Positions 38,301-46,382 of a DNA stretch of 64,000 bases are shown here, piece after piece (the first letter of the stretch is position 1; every line of letters starts with the position of its first letter). The DNA comes from Echinometra lucunter (lineage: Eukaryota; Echinodermata; Echinoidea; Camarodonta; Echinometridae). The stretch covers positions 32,984,424 to 33,048,423 of the forward strand of contig CM057154.1 of assembly GCA_029962745.1 (NCBI GenBank). Reading direction: 5' to 3'. Both the position numbers and the translations under genes were made by a program. Below the pieces are notes generated by a model. That model saw nothing but the letters and a program-made list of their open reading frames with translations, had not been told where the DNA came from and did no database searches.

Positions 38301-41130
38301 CTTTTGAGGTGGTAGGCCTACCTTTTCTTTGTCCACAACAGAAGTGCGAGGTTGGCCATCTTCTCGGCGAGGAAAGGAACTACGCTCAGGAGGTAGGATC
38401 GACATCCTTGGGTCACATGTCGCTGTCAGGGAGCGCGGTGCCAGCAGACGAGACAGTATTAAGCTGCTGGTGTAGTCAGGGGGAGGATGGGCAGGGTAGA
38501 TAGGGGGAGGGTGGCCGTGGTACCCAGGGGTAAGATTGTATCCTGGTAGAGGTCGGCATGGGTGGTGAGGGTTACCAACGGGTAGATGGCTGGAGCCCGG
38601 GCTGAAGTACTCGCTGGGAGGGCAGAGCAAATGCTCGTTTGGAAGGCGATTGGGAAACTCGGCTTGAAAACGGGCCAGGTAGGGGCGAGGATAGGCTTGA
38701 GGGTAGTGGGAGGTGTGTGAGTTCACTACAGGGCTAGCTCGAGTGATGACATCATCGCCTTGTATGTCACAGTTTGCAGAAAATGAGGTAGGTACAGCTT
38801 CTTGAATACGTTCCATTTCCGACGTCGAACTTGTTATCGTCGATGCAGTGGCGGGCGTGGTTAGTTCATTTCCAGTGCCTTTGCCGACATGGCCTTCTTG
38901 GACAAGTGACGTCAGCAAAGCTGATGGGATTACTTGGATGGGATATGCCCCACCCTGTCCATTGGGACCTTGTTTGATATCACTCGCTGCTGCAGCAGAG
39001 ACTAAAGATGAACCAGTGGACGGTGCCGAATATCTGCCCTCATCGCCATCGATGCCTGATCTGATGGGATGGGATGATGTCAAGACAGGTGGCTGAAAAG
39101 GACGGGGACATACCAATGGCGATGTCATGCTCGGTGTCGAAGAAGTTATAGAGAACTTATCCGGTGTGGTATAGTTAAGTAGGTCTGGCAATGGGTAGAT
39201 CATGTTACCAGTGCTAGTTGATGAGTTAGCATAACCGTGACATCGACAGTGTTGTGGACATGGTTTGACCGTTTCGACAGGTGACATAACGGTGGGCAAA
39301 GCTACAATGGGAGACGAGATAGGGGTTGACTTCGGGCTGGGCAGTGAAATGGTAGACGATCCCGTTGAGGCTGAATCAGTGTCAGAGCTTGTTAAGTTCG
39401 GGATATGAACGTGAGCTTCTTCACCATCACCGTTCTTGTCAAAACACAGATCGCTTGATGAAATTTGACGGACCTCGTACAGCGCATGAGGGTTCACTAT
39501 GTTTTCTGTCAAGTCCCTGGTGGTCGAGTAGACTTGAAAAGGATCACTGGCATCGCAGTTCAGCAGATAACCCGTTTGCTCATTTCCAGCAGTGAATGCG
39601 ACATCATCGAAGCCCGAAGCGCTTTTGGTTGAACTTGGGTCTACTGTTCCTAACGGTCCAGCAGTCCAGTCAGTGATCAAGCATCTCGAAGCCGACGGTG
39701 GCGTGGAGAACGTGCTATCAGGCTTCAGCCTTGAGGCTGGCGAAGTCGAAGCAGTAGTGAGTGCCATCTTCCAGGACATTTCTGAAGTCTTGCTCCTGTT
39801 CCTGTCGTGAAATTGCGCATGGAGGGCCGGTTCATCAGTCATCCCCAAAATGCCATTTTCCACTTCCCACATTAATGAAAGTTCAGTTCCGATCTCCTGA
39901 AAATTTGTTACATTCTCAGTCTTGTTCTAACAGTTCTAGCAAACTGCAGCTCATACATGCATGTGCATAGCTCTAGTAGTACACGTAGATATACAGCACG
40001 TGTGATTCTGAGCCGGGCGCGCGTACGTATATGAGAGAGAGGAGGAGAATGAGAGAGAGAGAGAGAGTAAAATTGCGCAATATATAGCCTTGGAGTTTAT
40101 TTGCAAGTGGATTCCTAAACAAGCCCCGTGGGAAACTGCTTGGAAGTCAGTCATGGAAGGGGAGCACAAATGTGAAGATTGTGAACTTACTGGGGAAAAA
40201 GACTAAAGTGACATAATCATTCTTTTTCTTCTTTTAATATGATGTTGGAAGTAAATATAAATTTTGAATTTCATCCTTGTATAAAATTAATGTTCTTTTT
40301 CTTTTTGTTATTAGTTTATTTACTATTAGAATGATGTAGATGAATTTTCTTAGTCTTGTTAAAGTGTAAACAGAAAATTGAATATACCGTAGCTGAAAGG
40401 GGCAAATTAGAGGGCTTTTGAGTCCTTTGAAAAGTGTTCTCTGTTTTCTGATTAATTCTCATATTTTAAATGATGCATAATATAGATAATTTTGTTATTT
40501 AGTGATCCACCGTGATAGCGAATGGAGGCTGAAAGTATAATTTGCCCTATTCGATATGTTGTAATTATGTAAGAACAAGTGTTGCAAGAGACATTTGCAT
40601 ATAGTCTGAAACTGAATCAAATACCCCCTTTTTGCATGGTCTTTTATCATGTTTTAACAAAAAGTAATGGATCGAGTTATTCAGATTTCTAGAAAGTTTA
40701 GCGCAATAGTGAGTGCCATATTCCTATATGGGTCTACAGATGAAGAAAGAAAAAAAAAAATCAAGTCTTTATTTGGATTTATTTGGAAGGAGGACTGTGT
40801 GGCTCAGACTATTGGTTCCGATCGAAGTGCCTACGTTTGATCGAGAACAAGATAAGGGTCAAGAAACATCAGACCCCTTCCCACCTCCCTTAGTCTAGAT
40901 TCTGGACTCTTTTTATGAAGTTTTATATTCCCCGAAACAGCTGCCAAACTCACTGTACACGTCAAGTCGAGTGATGGCGCGATCCCGAGAACCTGTCCGC
41001 CCGCGTACAGTGAGTTTAGCAGCTGTTTCGGGGAATATAAAAACTTCATAAAAAGAGTCCAGAATCTAGACTACACCTCCCTGTGATCAGACGCGATAGA
41101 TGAAGAGAAGTACATGTACACACATTATAC

Positions 41131-41180
<50 letters not shown>

Positions 41181-41215
41181 TACAAAAGGAATAAAAAAAA
41201 CTCCGTAAACCAAGG

Positions 41216-41296
<81 letters not shown>

Positions 41297-41992
41297 AACT
41301 TCAAAGGCCCCCGGAAGGCCATTGAGATTTCATGGGTATATAAATTTCCTCACATAAAACTTCCAAACAGTTCAGCATGTATATCATATTGCAACATTCC
41401 ACCTCGTCTCATCCGCATGTATTGACTATTGACCATACCCTCAACCTGCTAACCAATCTCATACATACATCATCAGACTAAAAAACCACACACTAATTTC
41501 ATTCATACCCTCACTCGCGTGCTTCACCCCCCCCCCCCCCCCCCCCCCGGGGGGGGGGGGGGAGGGCTTTACCCCGGCCAAGCGGGTGGCCTTAAGAAAG
41601 AATGCCCGGTGACGCAATAAATCATCCTCATGTTTATATGTTCCAAATTAAATTTCTTATACTTTAGATGTAAAGATACAAGAGATGCTCATGATGTGAT
41701 CACATTGGCGTAAATCCCGGGGGGAGGGGGATGGGGGGATATATCCCCCTCCACTTTTTCGAGAGGGAGAATGGTGTTTACAAACACCCCCCCCCCCTCA
41801 TTTTAAGAAAAAACAATGATGCTCTAATTAATCAGTTGGTGATTTTTTTGTAAAAATGTCATAAATGACGGTCATATCGTGGAATTTTTATTTTGAAACT
41901 CTCTTAAAAACCATAAAAGTGGTTATTTTTCGCTCGGTCGCAAAATAATATTATATATGTGGGGGGGGGGGGGGGGGTTGCGCGGGTGAATG

Positions 41993-42028
<36 letters not shown>

Positions 42029-44817
42029 CTTAAGTGTGAGTTCACGGGGAAAAAAATCGGCAAAAAAGGTGATCATTCCCCCCCCCCCCCCCACTCCTCA
42101 AAACGGATTTACGCCGGTGTGTGATCACAATAATCCATTGTAAAAGTTACGACGGTGCCTATGGTAATTTGATTACCGTGGTATATATAGCATACCGTCA
42201 ACTTATCATGGCTGTACGGGTGGTTGTACCCATTGGCGTAAATCCCGGGGGATGGGGAATATAATATATCCCCCATTTTCAGAGAGAAGGGGAGGGGAGG
42301 AATAGGCGTGTAAAAATATATCCCATCACCTTTTCAAAGAAATAAAATGAATATCTTAATCGGTTGCAATTTTTGATAAAACTATATCATAAACGACGGT
42401 TATAGAAATAAATTTCCTACCAGTACGTATTTGAAATGCTATTGAAAACCAGAGATAGGATGGGAGAGTACGTGTGTGTGGGTGGGTTGGTGAGGGGTCG
42501 TGTCATGTGTACTCGTGTGTGAGTTCGCGCTAGAAATTTTGGTCATCCCCTCCTCCCCCCCCCCCCCCCCCCCTCCCCCATCTTGAAACGGATTTACGCC
42601 GGTGGTGGTATATACCTGAATTCCGTGGTGGTACTTTTTTTTTTCTTTTCTTTTTATGAAATCATGTTATCAAACTGTATTACCCAGGGGCGGCGCCAGG
42701 GTATTTTGATGGGGGGGGGGGGGGTGCAAGATGGCCCATAGGTAATTTATTTACGTTTTGAATTTAAACATAGGGGTATTATATAGTTCCATAGCCCAGC
42801 CCTCTCTTTTCCCCATACTCTTCTTTCTTCCTCCTCCTCTTTTTCTTCCCTTTGTCTTCTTCCCCCCTTTTTTGATCACCTGAAAAAACATAGGGGGCAG
42901 TCGCCCCTCCCCCCCCCCCCCCCTGTATCACCGCCTCTGGTATTCACCAACTGATTAGCCGCATTTCCAATAATTCTGCTATATATTTTGTGCTTTTTCA
43001 TTTGTAGGTCGGGTGGCAGCTCTTAATATTCTTGGTCAGAAGGTAGAGATGGAGACGGTACCATTTTTCTGGACCCAGATATTTGGCAAAAGTGTCAGAT
43101 ATGCAGGTATGGGAGTTGTGTAGAGTTTTTGGTGCGTTGACAATCATGTGTCCTGTGCACCAGTTGCTACAGAGATTTTTCTGAATCTATACCACTAAAA
43201 TTTTTCCTCCTTTCCTATGAAATAAAAACTCCATGTGTTATTGGTTCTTACCTATTTGTAAGTCCCCATGCTCATGGGGGTCATATACTTAGAGAAAAAT
43301 ACACATATAATAATATTGTCTAGACTTTCATTCTTATATTTTGAATATATGTCAGGATATGATCGTAGTTTGTGCAGTTGGAGAGTAAATTCTCTGTTGT
43401 CATCTTAGCATTAGAGTTTGTTGTGAAACTTTCATATATACCCCCCCCCCCCCCCCCCCGAAATATGGACTATGGAAGAGGCCGGAGGTGTATTGAGTCA
43501 AAGACGTATTGGTAAAAAATAGCAATCATTTGTAGAGACATCAGCACATCAATTGGATAGTCAGAGCTATATAGAGAGTTCGTAAAATTCTTTCAAAGCT
43601 ATTTTGTGGATACTTTGAAACTGCTTACGCATCTTGATTCATGAATAAAGTTTGAGTGACGTAACAACAACTTATCCATTTTGAATACAATTTTTTTTTT
43701 TTACTTGGATAAATTTATATCATCAAATAACAATTTGAAAAGCAGAATTACAGATACAAATTACTTGAATGTGTATAAATATGTATCAGCTACGAGATGA
43801 ATGATACTTAAAATAGTGTACATGTATTTTTATGTTTGTAGGATACCCATTTTAATTTGCATACTTTCATGCCTTTTCCTGTTTCATAGTTTGAATTATA
43901 ATCAATTTATATGAATGAACGAGTAGCTGTCACTATTTTATCTACCACTGAATATTTAATTTCTTGTCATATCTCAATTAGGATTCAATGAAGGCTTTGA
44001 AGATGTCATCATTACAGGTGACCTGAATGAACTCAAGTTTGTGGCTTATTACATCAAGTAAGTCTTATTTGTCAATCATTCAAGTTAAGGAGATATTTTG
44101 TCTACTCTGAAATGTACTTCATGTATTAATTTTTAATCCACATATTTGTCAGCTTTAGAAAAAAAATACTTTTTATCCTCTTTTACAGCGCAATCATAAA
44201 ACAAAGGTCTGAAAGAAATGCCATTATTACTTCCATTTATTATTAAAGAAGTGGAAAAAGATGTAAGAGGAGGTACTTTATAAAATGATCTCCAAGAGCA
44301 TTATTGCCAATCGATTAAATCCACCTTCTTGTACATGTACAGTGTATCAGCATTTAATACTTTTTAAAAAGAAATTTCTTCTCTTTTGTCGCAAATTGAC
44401 ACATTGGACTTGTGTGGACAATGTTTTGCTTGAATGTTGTATCAATTTCTAAACTTGATTTTGATCTCATTATAATATATCTTTTCTCATGTTCAGGGAC
44501 GAGACTGTCATAGCTATGGCCAGTATGAACTCTGACCCCATCGTATCACAGTTTGCAGAGCTGCTGGCAAGTGGAAGAGAGCTGATGAAATCAGAAATAC
44601 AGTGAGTTTTTCTTGCAAGTGCAGATTAATTAAGAGCACCCCCCGAGGGTATTTTGACCGATTTCATAGATCTCATCTAAAGATATGTTCATCTTGTTCA
44701 AGTCTTTGACTTGGAAGTTGTGAATTGATGTATCTCATAACATATTTGACTGGTTTCCGTTCCCTTCTTTCATTCATCTACAGGTCTGATCCTAGTCAAT
44801 GGCCAAGCAAGTTATGA
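15967..44817 (+). CDS. AIFM3: Apoptosis-inducing factor 3-like Rieske/FAD oxidoreductase, 570 aa, 15 coding exons
   Basis: Rieske plus pyridine nucleotide-disulphide oxidoreductase of the AIF family. Exons: 15967-16006, 17416-17557, 18231-18340, 18846-19000, 20097-20178, 20746-20858, 21320-21498, 22276-22406, 22998-23113, 24071-24283, 25804-25921, 43008-43106, 43982-44057, 44497-44601, 44784-44817. They sum to 1713 nt with matching phases and GT/AG junctions. The first ATG has an in-frame TAA 12 nt upstream. The protein starts MGGCTSK, a predicted myristoylation site with Cys4. Rieske ligands are C88, H90, C107 and H110 (CTH..CPWH). The FAD motif is GGGAAS 175-180, the NAD motif GTSFIG 313-318, and FAD-contact AAGD 438-441. 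The C-terminal domain holds PFFW 485-488 and FGKSVRYAGF. Human AIFM3 is about 605 aa, so this is full length. Position 336 is Gly where vertebrate AIFM3 has Glu. Exon 11 has been hit by a LINE (see 24825-25847), and intron 11 is 17 kb. Confidence 0.95.
16007..17415 (+). other. AIFM3 intron 1
   Basis: AT-rich with no element I can define. The reading frame of exon 2 stays open upstream to 17262 through a Pro/Ser/Thr-rich stretch. That stretch coincides with the C/T-rich tract before the acceptor, so I treat it as intron. Confidence 0.6.
20008..20042. repeat. (CT)n microsatellite next to the AIFM3 exon 5 acceptor
   Basis: An uninterrupted CT dinucleotide run lies in a C/T-rich block leading to the acceptor ctctgtag at 20096. 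It may act as the polypyrimidine tract. Confidence 0.9.
20963..21009. repeat. (TA)n microsatellite in AIFM3 intron 6
   Basis: TA dinucleotides interrupted once by tg near 20992. Confidence 0.9.
21605..21855 (+). mobile_element. tRNA-derived SINE, type 1, in AIFM3 intron 7
   Basis: The head has box-A-like tagtgatgaagg and box-B-like gagtttgatcc. The body is ccttggacaaggtg..acccaggtgtactaaatggg..gatgtggttaccctggg. The same body occurs in reverse, split by an insertion, at 52250-53705. Its degenerate pol III boxes and long body exclude a functional tRNA. Confidence 0.65.
23392..23800. mobile_element. Divergent TTAA-flanked relative of the piggyBac-type MITE, in AIFM3 intron 9
   Basis: 409 bp between TTAA at 23388-23391 and 23801-23804. 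The ends are CCCATAGAGGTACAG and CTGTACTGCTATGGG. The interior repeats the pattern of the three CCCATTCGTGACAG copies (aaattggcaa blocks, ttgttgccaatttgaggattgaa region) with many changes, so it is an older or sister subfamily. Confidence 0.75.
24757..24810 (+). pseudogene. Degenerate duplicate of AIFM3 exon 11 (pseudo-exon)
   Basis: A C/T tract and acceptor-like gatgcag are followed by ttcatgaccaaccaatctaa, clearly homologous to the true exon 11 start (FMKTNKSNIFAAGDIASFP). It reads FMTNQSNIYDAGNIA and then a TAA stop at 24802-24804. The FAD-contact Gly-Asp pair has become Gly-Asn. Splicing to it would truncate the protein. Confidence 0.75.
24825..24940 (+). pseudogene. Target-site duplicate of AIFM3 exon 11: acceptor plus first 44 coding bases
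   Basis: 116 bp directly repeated at 25741-25847 (107 bp; the second copy lacks ccatgtgat and has one C/T difference). The copy includes the acceptor at 24896 and coding bases 24897-24940, identical to the functional exon. It ends abruptly at a T-run that is the tail of the inserted LINE, so splicing here would run into LINE sequence. Confidence 0.85.
24941..25740 (-). mobile_element. 5'-truncated LINE inserted in AIFM3 exon 11
   Basis: A minus-strand retroelement of 800 bp. Its 3' tail is the T9 run at 24941-24949 (poly-A on the element strand). The remaining frame (about 218 codons, ending at 25082) is the C-terminal part of a LINE ORF2 of the L1/Tx1 kind. It has NFKVLHRILPSRDNLYKWKI and a zinc-knuckle-like CETC..HFLFYC (CX2C..HX4C). 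The reverse transcriptase core is missing. The insertion splits the exon and is bounded by the long direct repeat described at 24825-24940. Confidence 0.85.
26893..27340. repeat. Minisatellite of about 53 bp units
   Basis: Around eight imperfect tandem units built from tctttccatacctcaatca and cacttttcattcaatcag. The apparent Ser/His/Phe-rich frames across it are a by-product. The units have no conserved palindromes or unique spacers, so it is not a CRISPR array. Confidence 0.85.
27431..28450 (-). other. Probable 3' untranslated region of the nested gene at 28451-29569
   Basis: A-rich plus strand (T-rich on the transcribed strand) without reading frames. The first strong AATAAA on the minus strand is at 27436-27431, about 1 kb past the stop. 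Confidence 0.4.
28451..29569 (-). CDS. Nested intronless gene: disordered Pro-rich N-terminus plus C-terminal FPEL/VPGL domain, 372 aa
   Basis: I do not recognise a named family. The ATG at 29569 has A at -3; the frame extends 8 codons upstream but without an ATG. Residues 1 to about 245 are Pro/Ser/Thr-rich with a Pro9 run and look disordered. A basic PRKR..RK patch (about 251-261) could be a nuclear signal. Residues about 262-340 form a compact helical-looking domain, RKQFPELEGIAIDFI then SLRQRLMEIVPGLAERGIS, ending in an Asp/Glu-rich tail. The same QFP(D/E)L and PG(L/I).ERG pattern occurs in the neighbouring antisense gene, so the two look paralogous. The gene is clearly more GC-rich than its surroundings. 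It lies antisense in AIFM3 intron 11 and has its own promoter-like elements. A nuclear DNA-binding role is inference only. Confidence 0.75.
   Translation of the reverse strand: MSFVNAEPYTTTCSATTNHLPPISYGSAPRQCCDEAPKFETHEWDLGWLFNTTPSFVPSRPAMDELPPPALSPWLSPPLPDVCWPVVNSRMGTPNSIITPGDETPRIDYAGSFAAPSCQQAFVDVNNNWCSPMPPSPLANPPSQMLAPSLAPQSVTTELIPPFSCFLNRERHTIYSKRQVDINNNSIAGEVAVADEQVLGISSTPRPPVTTSPEIFPIPPPPPPSSPARTAAEDPYPSPRIREILSDVLPRKRNYQPPLRKQFPELEGIAIDFIIDLIRTAKFGEGRNQRVAQEELESTTMVSLRQRLMEIVPGLAERGISKTSVARLLLPLNTRVIRSCLRDESAWSAVTEVLDIYDELDSVGTEILDESR
29675..29835 (-). promoter_or_regulatory. Core promoter elements for the nested gene: TATA-like box and two CCAAT boxes
   Basis: On the minus strand GATAAAAG lies at 29682-29675, about 106 nt before the ATG. 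Two CCAAT boxes in ideal NF-Y context lie upstream: CAGCCAATCA at 29805-29796 and TAACCAATCA at 29835-29826, exactly 30 bp apart. Confidence 0.55.
29836..31259. other. Intronic stretch upstream of the nested gene
   Basis: The first 200 bp are relatively CpG-rich, as expected next to a promoter. The remainder is AT-rich with T-runs near 30870-30955 and a G-run at 30998-31007. No gene seen. Confidence 0.5.
31271..32925 (-). mobile_element. Broken L1/Tx1-like LINE ORF2 (endonuclease to reverse transcriptase)
   Basis: Read leftward, the pieces appear in ORF2 order. An endonuclease end contains a GDFN-like motif near 32870-32885 and terminates around 32700. A linker region follows (32516-32178). 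The pre-RT block NQMKLNKSPGNNGLTVEFYN is at 31941-31744. The RT core IKNYRPISLLNVDYKILAKV with the motif A aspartate in AIDFEKAFD is at 31708-31271. The pieces lie in three different frames and the palm YxDD region is missing, so it is dead. Loss of the 3' end points to a later deletion, since LINEs normally lose their 5' end. Confidence 0.88.
32325..32366. repeat. (CT)n microsatellite inside the LINE linker
   Basis: A pure CT run that reads as Arg-Glu repeats in the dead ORF2 frame. Confidence 0.9.
32943..33206 (-). mobile_element. tRNA-derived SINE, type 2
   Basis: On the minus strand the head has tggtctagtgga (box A) and ggttcgaatcc (box B). The body is ccttggcaaggc..ggtgtaaatgggtacc, and the tail includes agcgctatac and an AT-rich end. 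The ends do not pair as an acceptor stem, so it is not a tRNA gene. The same family lies at 46093-46382. Confidence 0.75.
33241..33652. repeat. 412 bp near-perfect palindrome built from short internal repeats
   Basis: Two arms meet near 33445 with essentially no loop. Each begins with ggccctgaagtac and gacaacaggtcatg. The interior is made of repeated blocks (ttcgcatcccaggtcctgaa; gtcgtgaaattcacgac) that are themselves partly palindromic. Similar open frames on both strands follow from this symmetry and do not indicate a gene. Confidence 0.85.
36338..36762. mobile_element. 425 bp MITE with AAGCCYACCGCACACTATAC termini
   Basis: The left end aagcctaccgcacactatac and right end gtatagtgtgcggtgggctt are inverted, with inversion continuing inward (gatccgattttgg / aaaatcgggtcgc). 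No coding capacity. It sits just past the stop of the nested gene 36808-39872, probably in its 3' untranslated region. Confidence 0.8.
36808..39872 (-). CDS. Nested two-exon gene: disordered Ser/Thr/Pro-rich protein with split FPDL/IPGI domain, 747 aa
   Basis: I do not recognise a named family. Exon 1 is 39872-38211 (donor tcgcag|gtaatt) and exon 2 is 37389-36808 (acceptor caatacag|gcg). The junction is phase 0, giving 554 + 193 residues. The ATG is the first in frame. Residues 1 to about 520 are Ser/Thr/Pro/His-rich and look disordered. KRRPKRRPGR (524-533) is a likely nuclear signal. The domain starts QFPDLLPVIAWCIKYSQ at the exon 1 end and resumes in exon 2 with SAKKIQEIVVECIPGIKERG. This matches the arrangement in the nested gene at 28451-29569. 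The C-terminus is acidic (CDSDDDLMVIDE), resembling a SUMO-interacting or activation segment. It is antisense within AIFM3 intron 11. Function is not established. Confidence 0.75.
37390..38210 (-). other. Intron of the nested gene 36808-39872
   Basis: 821 bp with consensus ends. It contains only AT-rich sequence and a short gtagtagtag patch near 38090. The exon 2 frame extends into it but loses coding character. Confidence 0.75.
40077..40088 (-). promoter_or_regulatory. TATA-like box of the nested gene 36808-39872
   Basis: GGCTATATATTG on the minus strand, about 205 nt upstream of the ATG, with a GA-rich tract just downstream. Spacing fits a 5' untranslated region of roughly 175 nt. No CCAAT pair like that of the other nested gene was seen. 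Confidence 0.4.
40892..41072. repeat. 181 bp inverted repeat with arms of about 68 bp
   Basis: The left arm 40892-40960 and right arm 41005-41072 share agtctagattctggactc and ttccccgaaacagctg with their inverses. The spacer is about 44 bp and GC-rich. The high arm identity suggests a recent foldback insertion. Confidence 0.85.
41135..41292. repeat. (TA)n, (TA)n and (GA)n microsatellite cluster
   Basis: TA runs at about 41135-41176 and 41217-41248, and a GA run at 41249-41292. Confidence 0.9.
41527..41562. repeat. C22-G14 homopolymer palindrome
   Basis: 22 C are followed directly by 14 G, so the strand is self-complementary at the junction. Such a site is prone to sequencing or assembly error. 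Confidence 0.85.
41705..42119. mobile_element. MITE with ggcgtaaatcc termini, copy 1, with 10 bp flanking direct repeat
   Basis: The left end ttggcgtaaatccc is inverse to the right end ggatttacgccggtg. The flanks carry tgtgatcaca at 41695-41704 and 42120-42129. A 9-11 bp duplication is typical of Mutator-like elements. The interior has C/G runs and a (GT)n at about 41997-42025. No transposase. Confidence 0.72.
42233..42604. mobile_element. MITE with ggcgtaaatcc termini, copy 2
   Basis: The same ends and interior plan as 41705-42119, in the same orientation, 114 bp downstream. The flanking repeat is only approximate here (tggttgtaccc / tggtatatacc). Confidence 0.7.
42685..42939. mobile_element. 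hAT-type MITE, CAGGGGCGG ends, just upstream of AIFM3 exon 12
   Basis: The ends caggggcggcgcc and caccgcctctg are inverted. An approximate 8-9 bp duplication (gtattacc / gtattcacc) flanks it. Large G and C runs sit just inside each end. It ends 68 bp before the exon 12 acceptor. Confidence 0.68.
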
Positions 44818-46092
44818 AATTCTACCACTACTATCTGAAGACTCCTCACCCGGCTCCTCACCCTCACACTGCCACAGACCTGTAACACTGAGACTAAGCA
44901 ACCAATCAGATAGCTGATCATCTTATCCAAACAGTAATCAGATGCATCATAATTCAAAGAGCCTAGTGGTTAAAGGCACTGGCTAACTTTGTGAGCAGCC
45001 GATTGAAAATTCTCAAACTAAGAAGAAACGAGTACTTGTATTTGTACTCAAAAACCCTAAAACCAACCATAATTTGGAATGAAAAACTGTTAGTAAGAGG
45101 CAAACTGCGTTTTTATTATTTTTGGTCTCTGAGACAATAAATAAGAGGACCATTTTGCTTGAGTTAAAATAAAAACATTATTTGCTTCCCTCCGTTATAC
45201 GCCAGTACACACAGTATGGTCCGGTGATCCATGCGCATATGCGCACTCCTTACGTCTAGTCTGTGCAACCGACCCTTACATATTTTCCAAATATTGGTTC
45301 ACATTTCTAATATTTAAAAATACTTCCTGTGGATATTATACTTTGAAACATTCAGACTGGTATTTTTATACTATAACCCCTTTGTTTATCCCATTTTCAA
45401 GTAGCAAAATGAGTTTTTAAAAATTATAACAATGTTGACCGATGCCTTTAACAATGGAGACCATGTTGTGGACTCATAAATTGCCCCAACATGAAAGCTG
45501 TAAACAAACAGCAGCAATTTTAAAAAGAAATATGAATTTTATTCATACTCACCAGTAACTTTCGCTCTTTCTGTTCATGAATTATTGATAACATTTTAGA
45601 TCAAAAGATAATGCATAAACTTTACAATACCCATGTGGATTAAAAAAAAAAACACCTTGTTAATCTTTTATATTTTAATGTTCATCTTCATATTTCATTT
45701 TGGCACTAGTAAATATTTTTATCACAGATGATATTCTATGTTTGTTTGTTTTTTTACCGAGCTTCCAGTGCACAGAAACGGTCCTTTAAGTTTGATGGAT
45801 TGAAAAACAGGGAGAATTCAGCAATTTGTTGTTTTTTAAAGTCAAGCTACAAAAATCAGGTGGGAAAGTGTGTAAATGTTTCAGATGATATATTATACAG
45901 TTCATGCAATTGGTATAAAATAGATATATGATGATACATGTTTATTACATTTTTTAGCTGTTATGTAACAAATTATTGATAAATCCTTATCGTGATGAGT
46001 ACTAAATAATATTTGTGAAGAGTATGAACTTGTCTCTTCTCATCACCATGTATTTTCTTCAACACAACCCTAGATACTTTCAAAAGATCAAA
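44818..46092 (+). other. Proximal AIFM3 3' untranslated region (extent uncertain)
   Basis: No reading frame of note. AATAAA signals occur at 45136-45141 and further on at 47399-47404, 47577-47582 and 47634-47639. Which is used cannot be told from sequence. Confidence 0.5.
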
Positions 46093-46382
46093 TCAAATAA
46101 TAATAATAATAATAATAATATGCAACATTTATATAGCGCTTAATACAAATGTTTCTAAGCGCTGCATATCATTACCCTGGCTTTAGCACGGCTACCCTGG
46201 TCAGGCGCTCGAGCATTCAATGAATTTCTTCCTACCGGGTACCCATTTACTACACCTGGGTGGAGAGTGACAAATGTAGATAACGTCTTGCCAAAGGATG
46301 CGAGTGCTGTGGTGGGATTTGAACCCTTGGACCCTGTGGTTCAAAGTCCGGAGACTTATCCACTGATCCACAACACCTCTGC
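46093..46382 (-). mobile_element. tRNA-derived SINE, type 2, with (ATT)n tail
   Basis: On the minus strand the head carries gatcagtggataag and gggttcaaatccc as pol III boxes. The body is shared with 32943-33206, and the 3' end is agcgctatataaatg followed by the ATT run (aat on the plus strand near 46097-46120). Confidence 0.78.

Larger units (their letters stand above)
25922..43007 (+). other. AIFM3 intron 11 (17,086 bp) hosting nested antisense genes
   Basis: The donor caag|gtaatg and acceptor tttgtag|gtcgg join in phase 1 and continue the protein (AHAQ-G-RVAALN). The intron holds two antisense genes, a broken LINE, a SINE, a minisatellite and several MITEs, listed separately. Stretches 25922-26892, 33653-36337 and 39873-40891 otherwise show only AT-rich DNA, short homopolymers and a (TTC)n-like patch near 35110. 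Confidence 0.85.
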
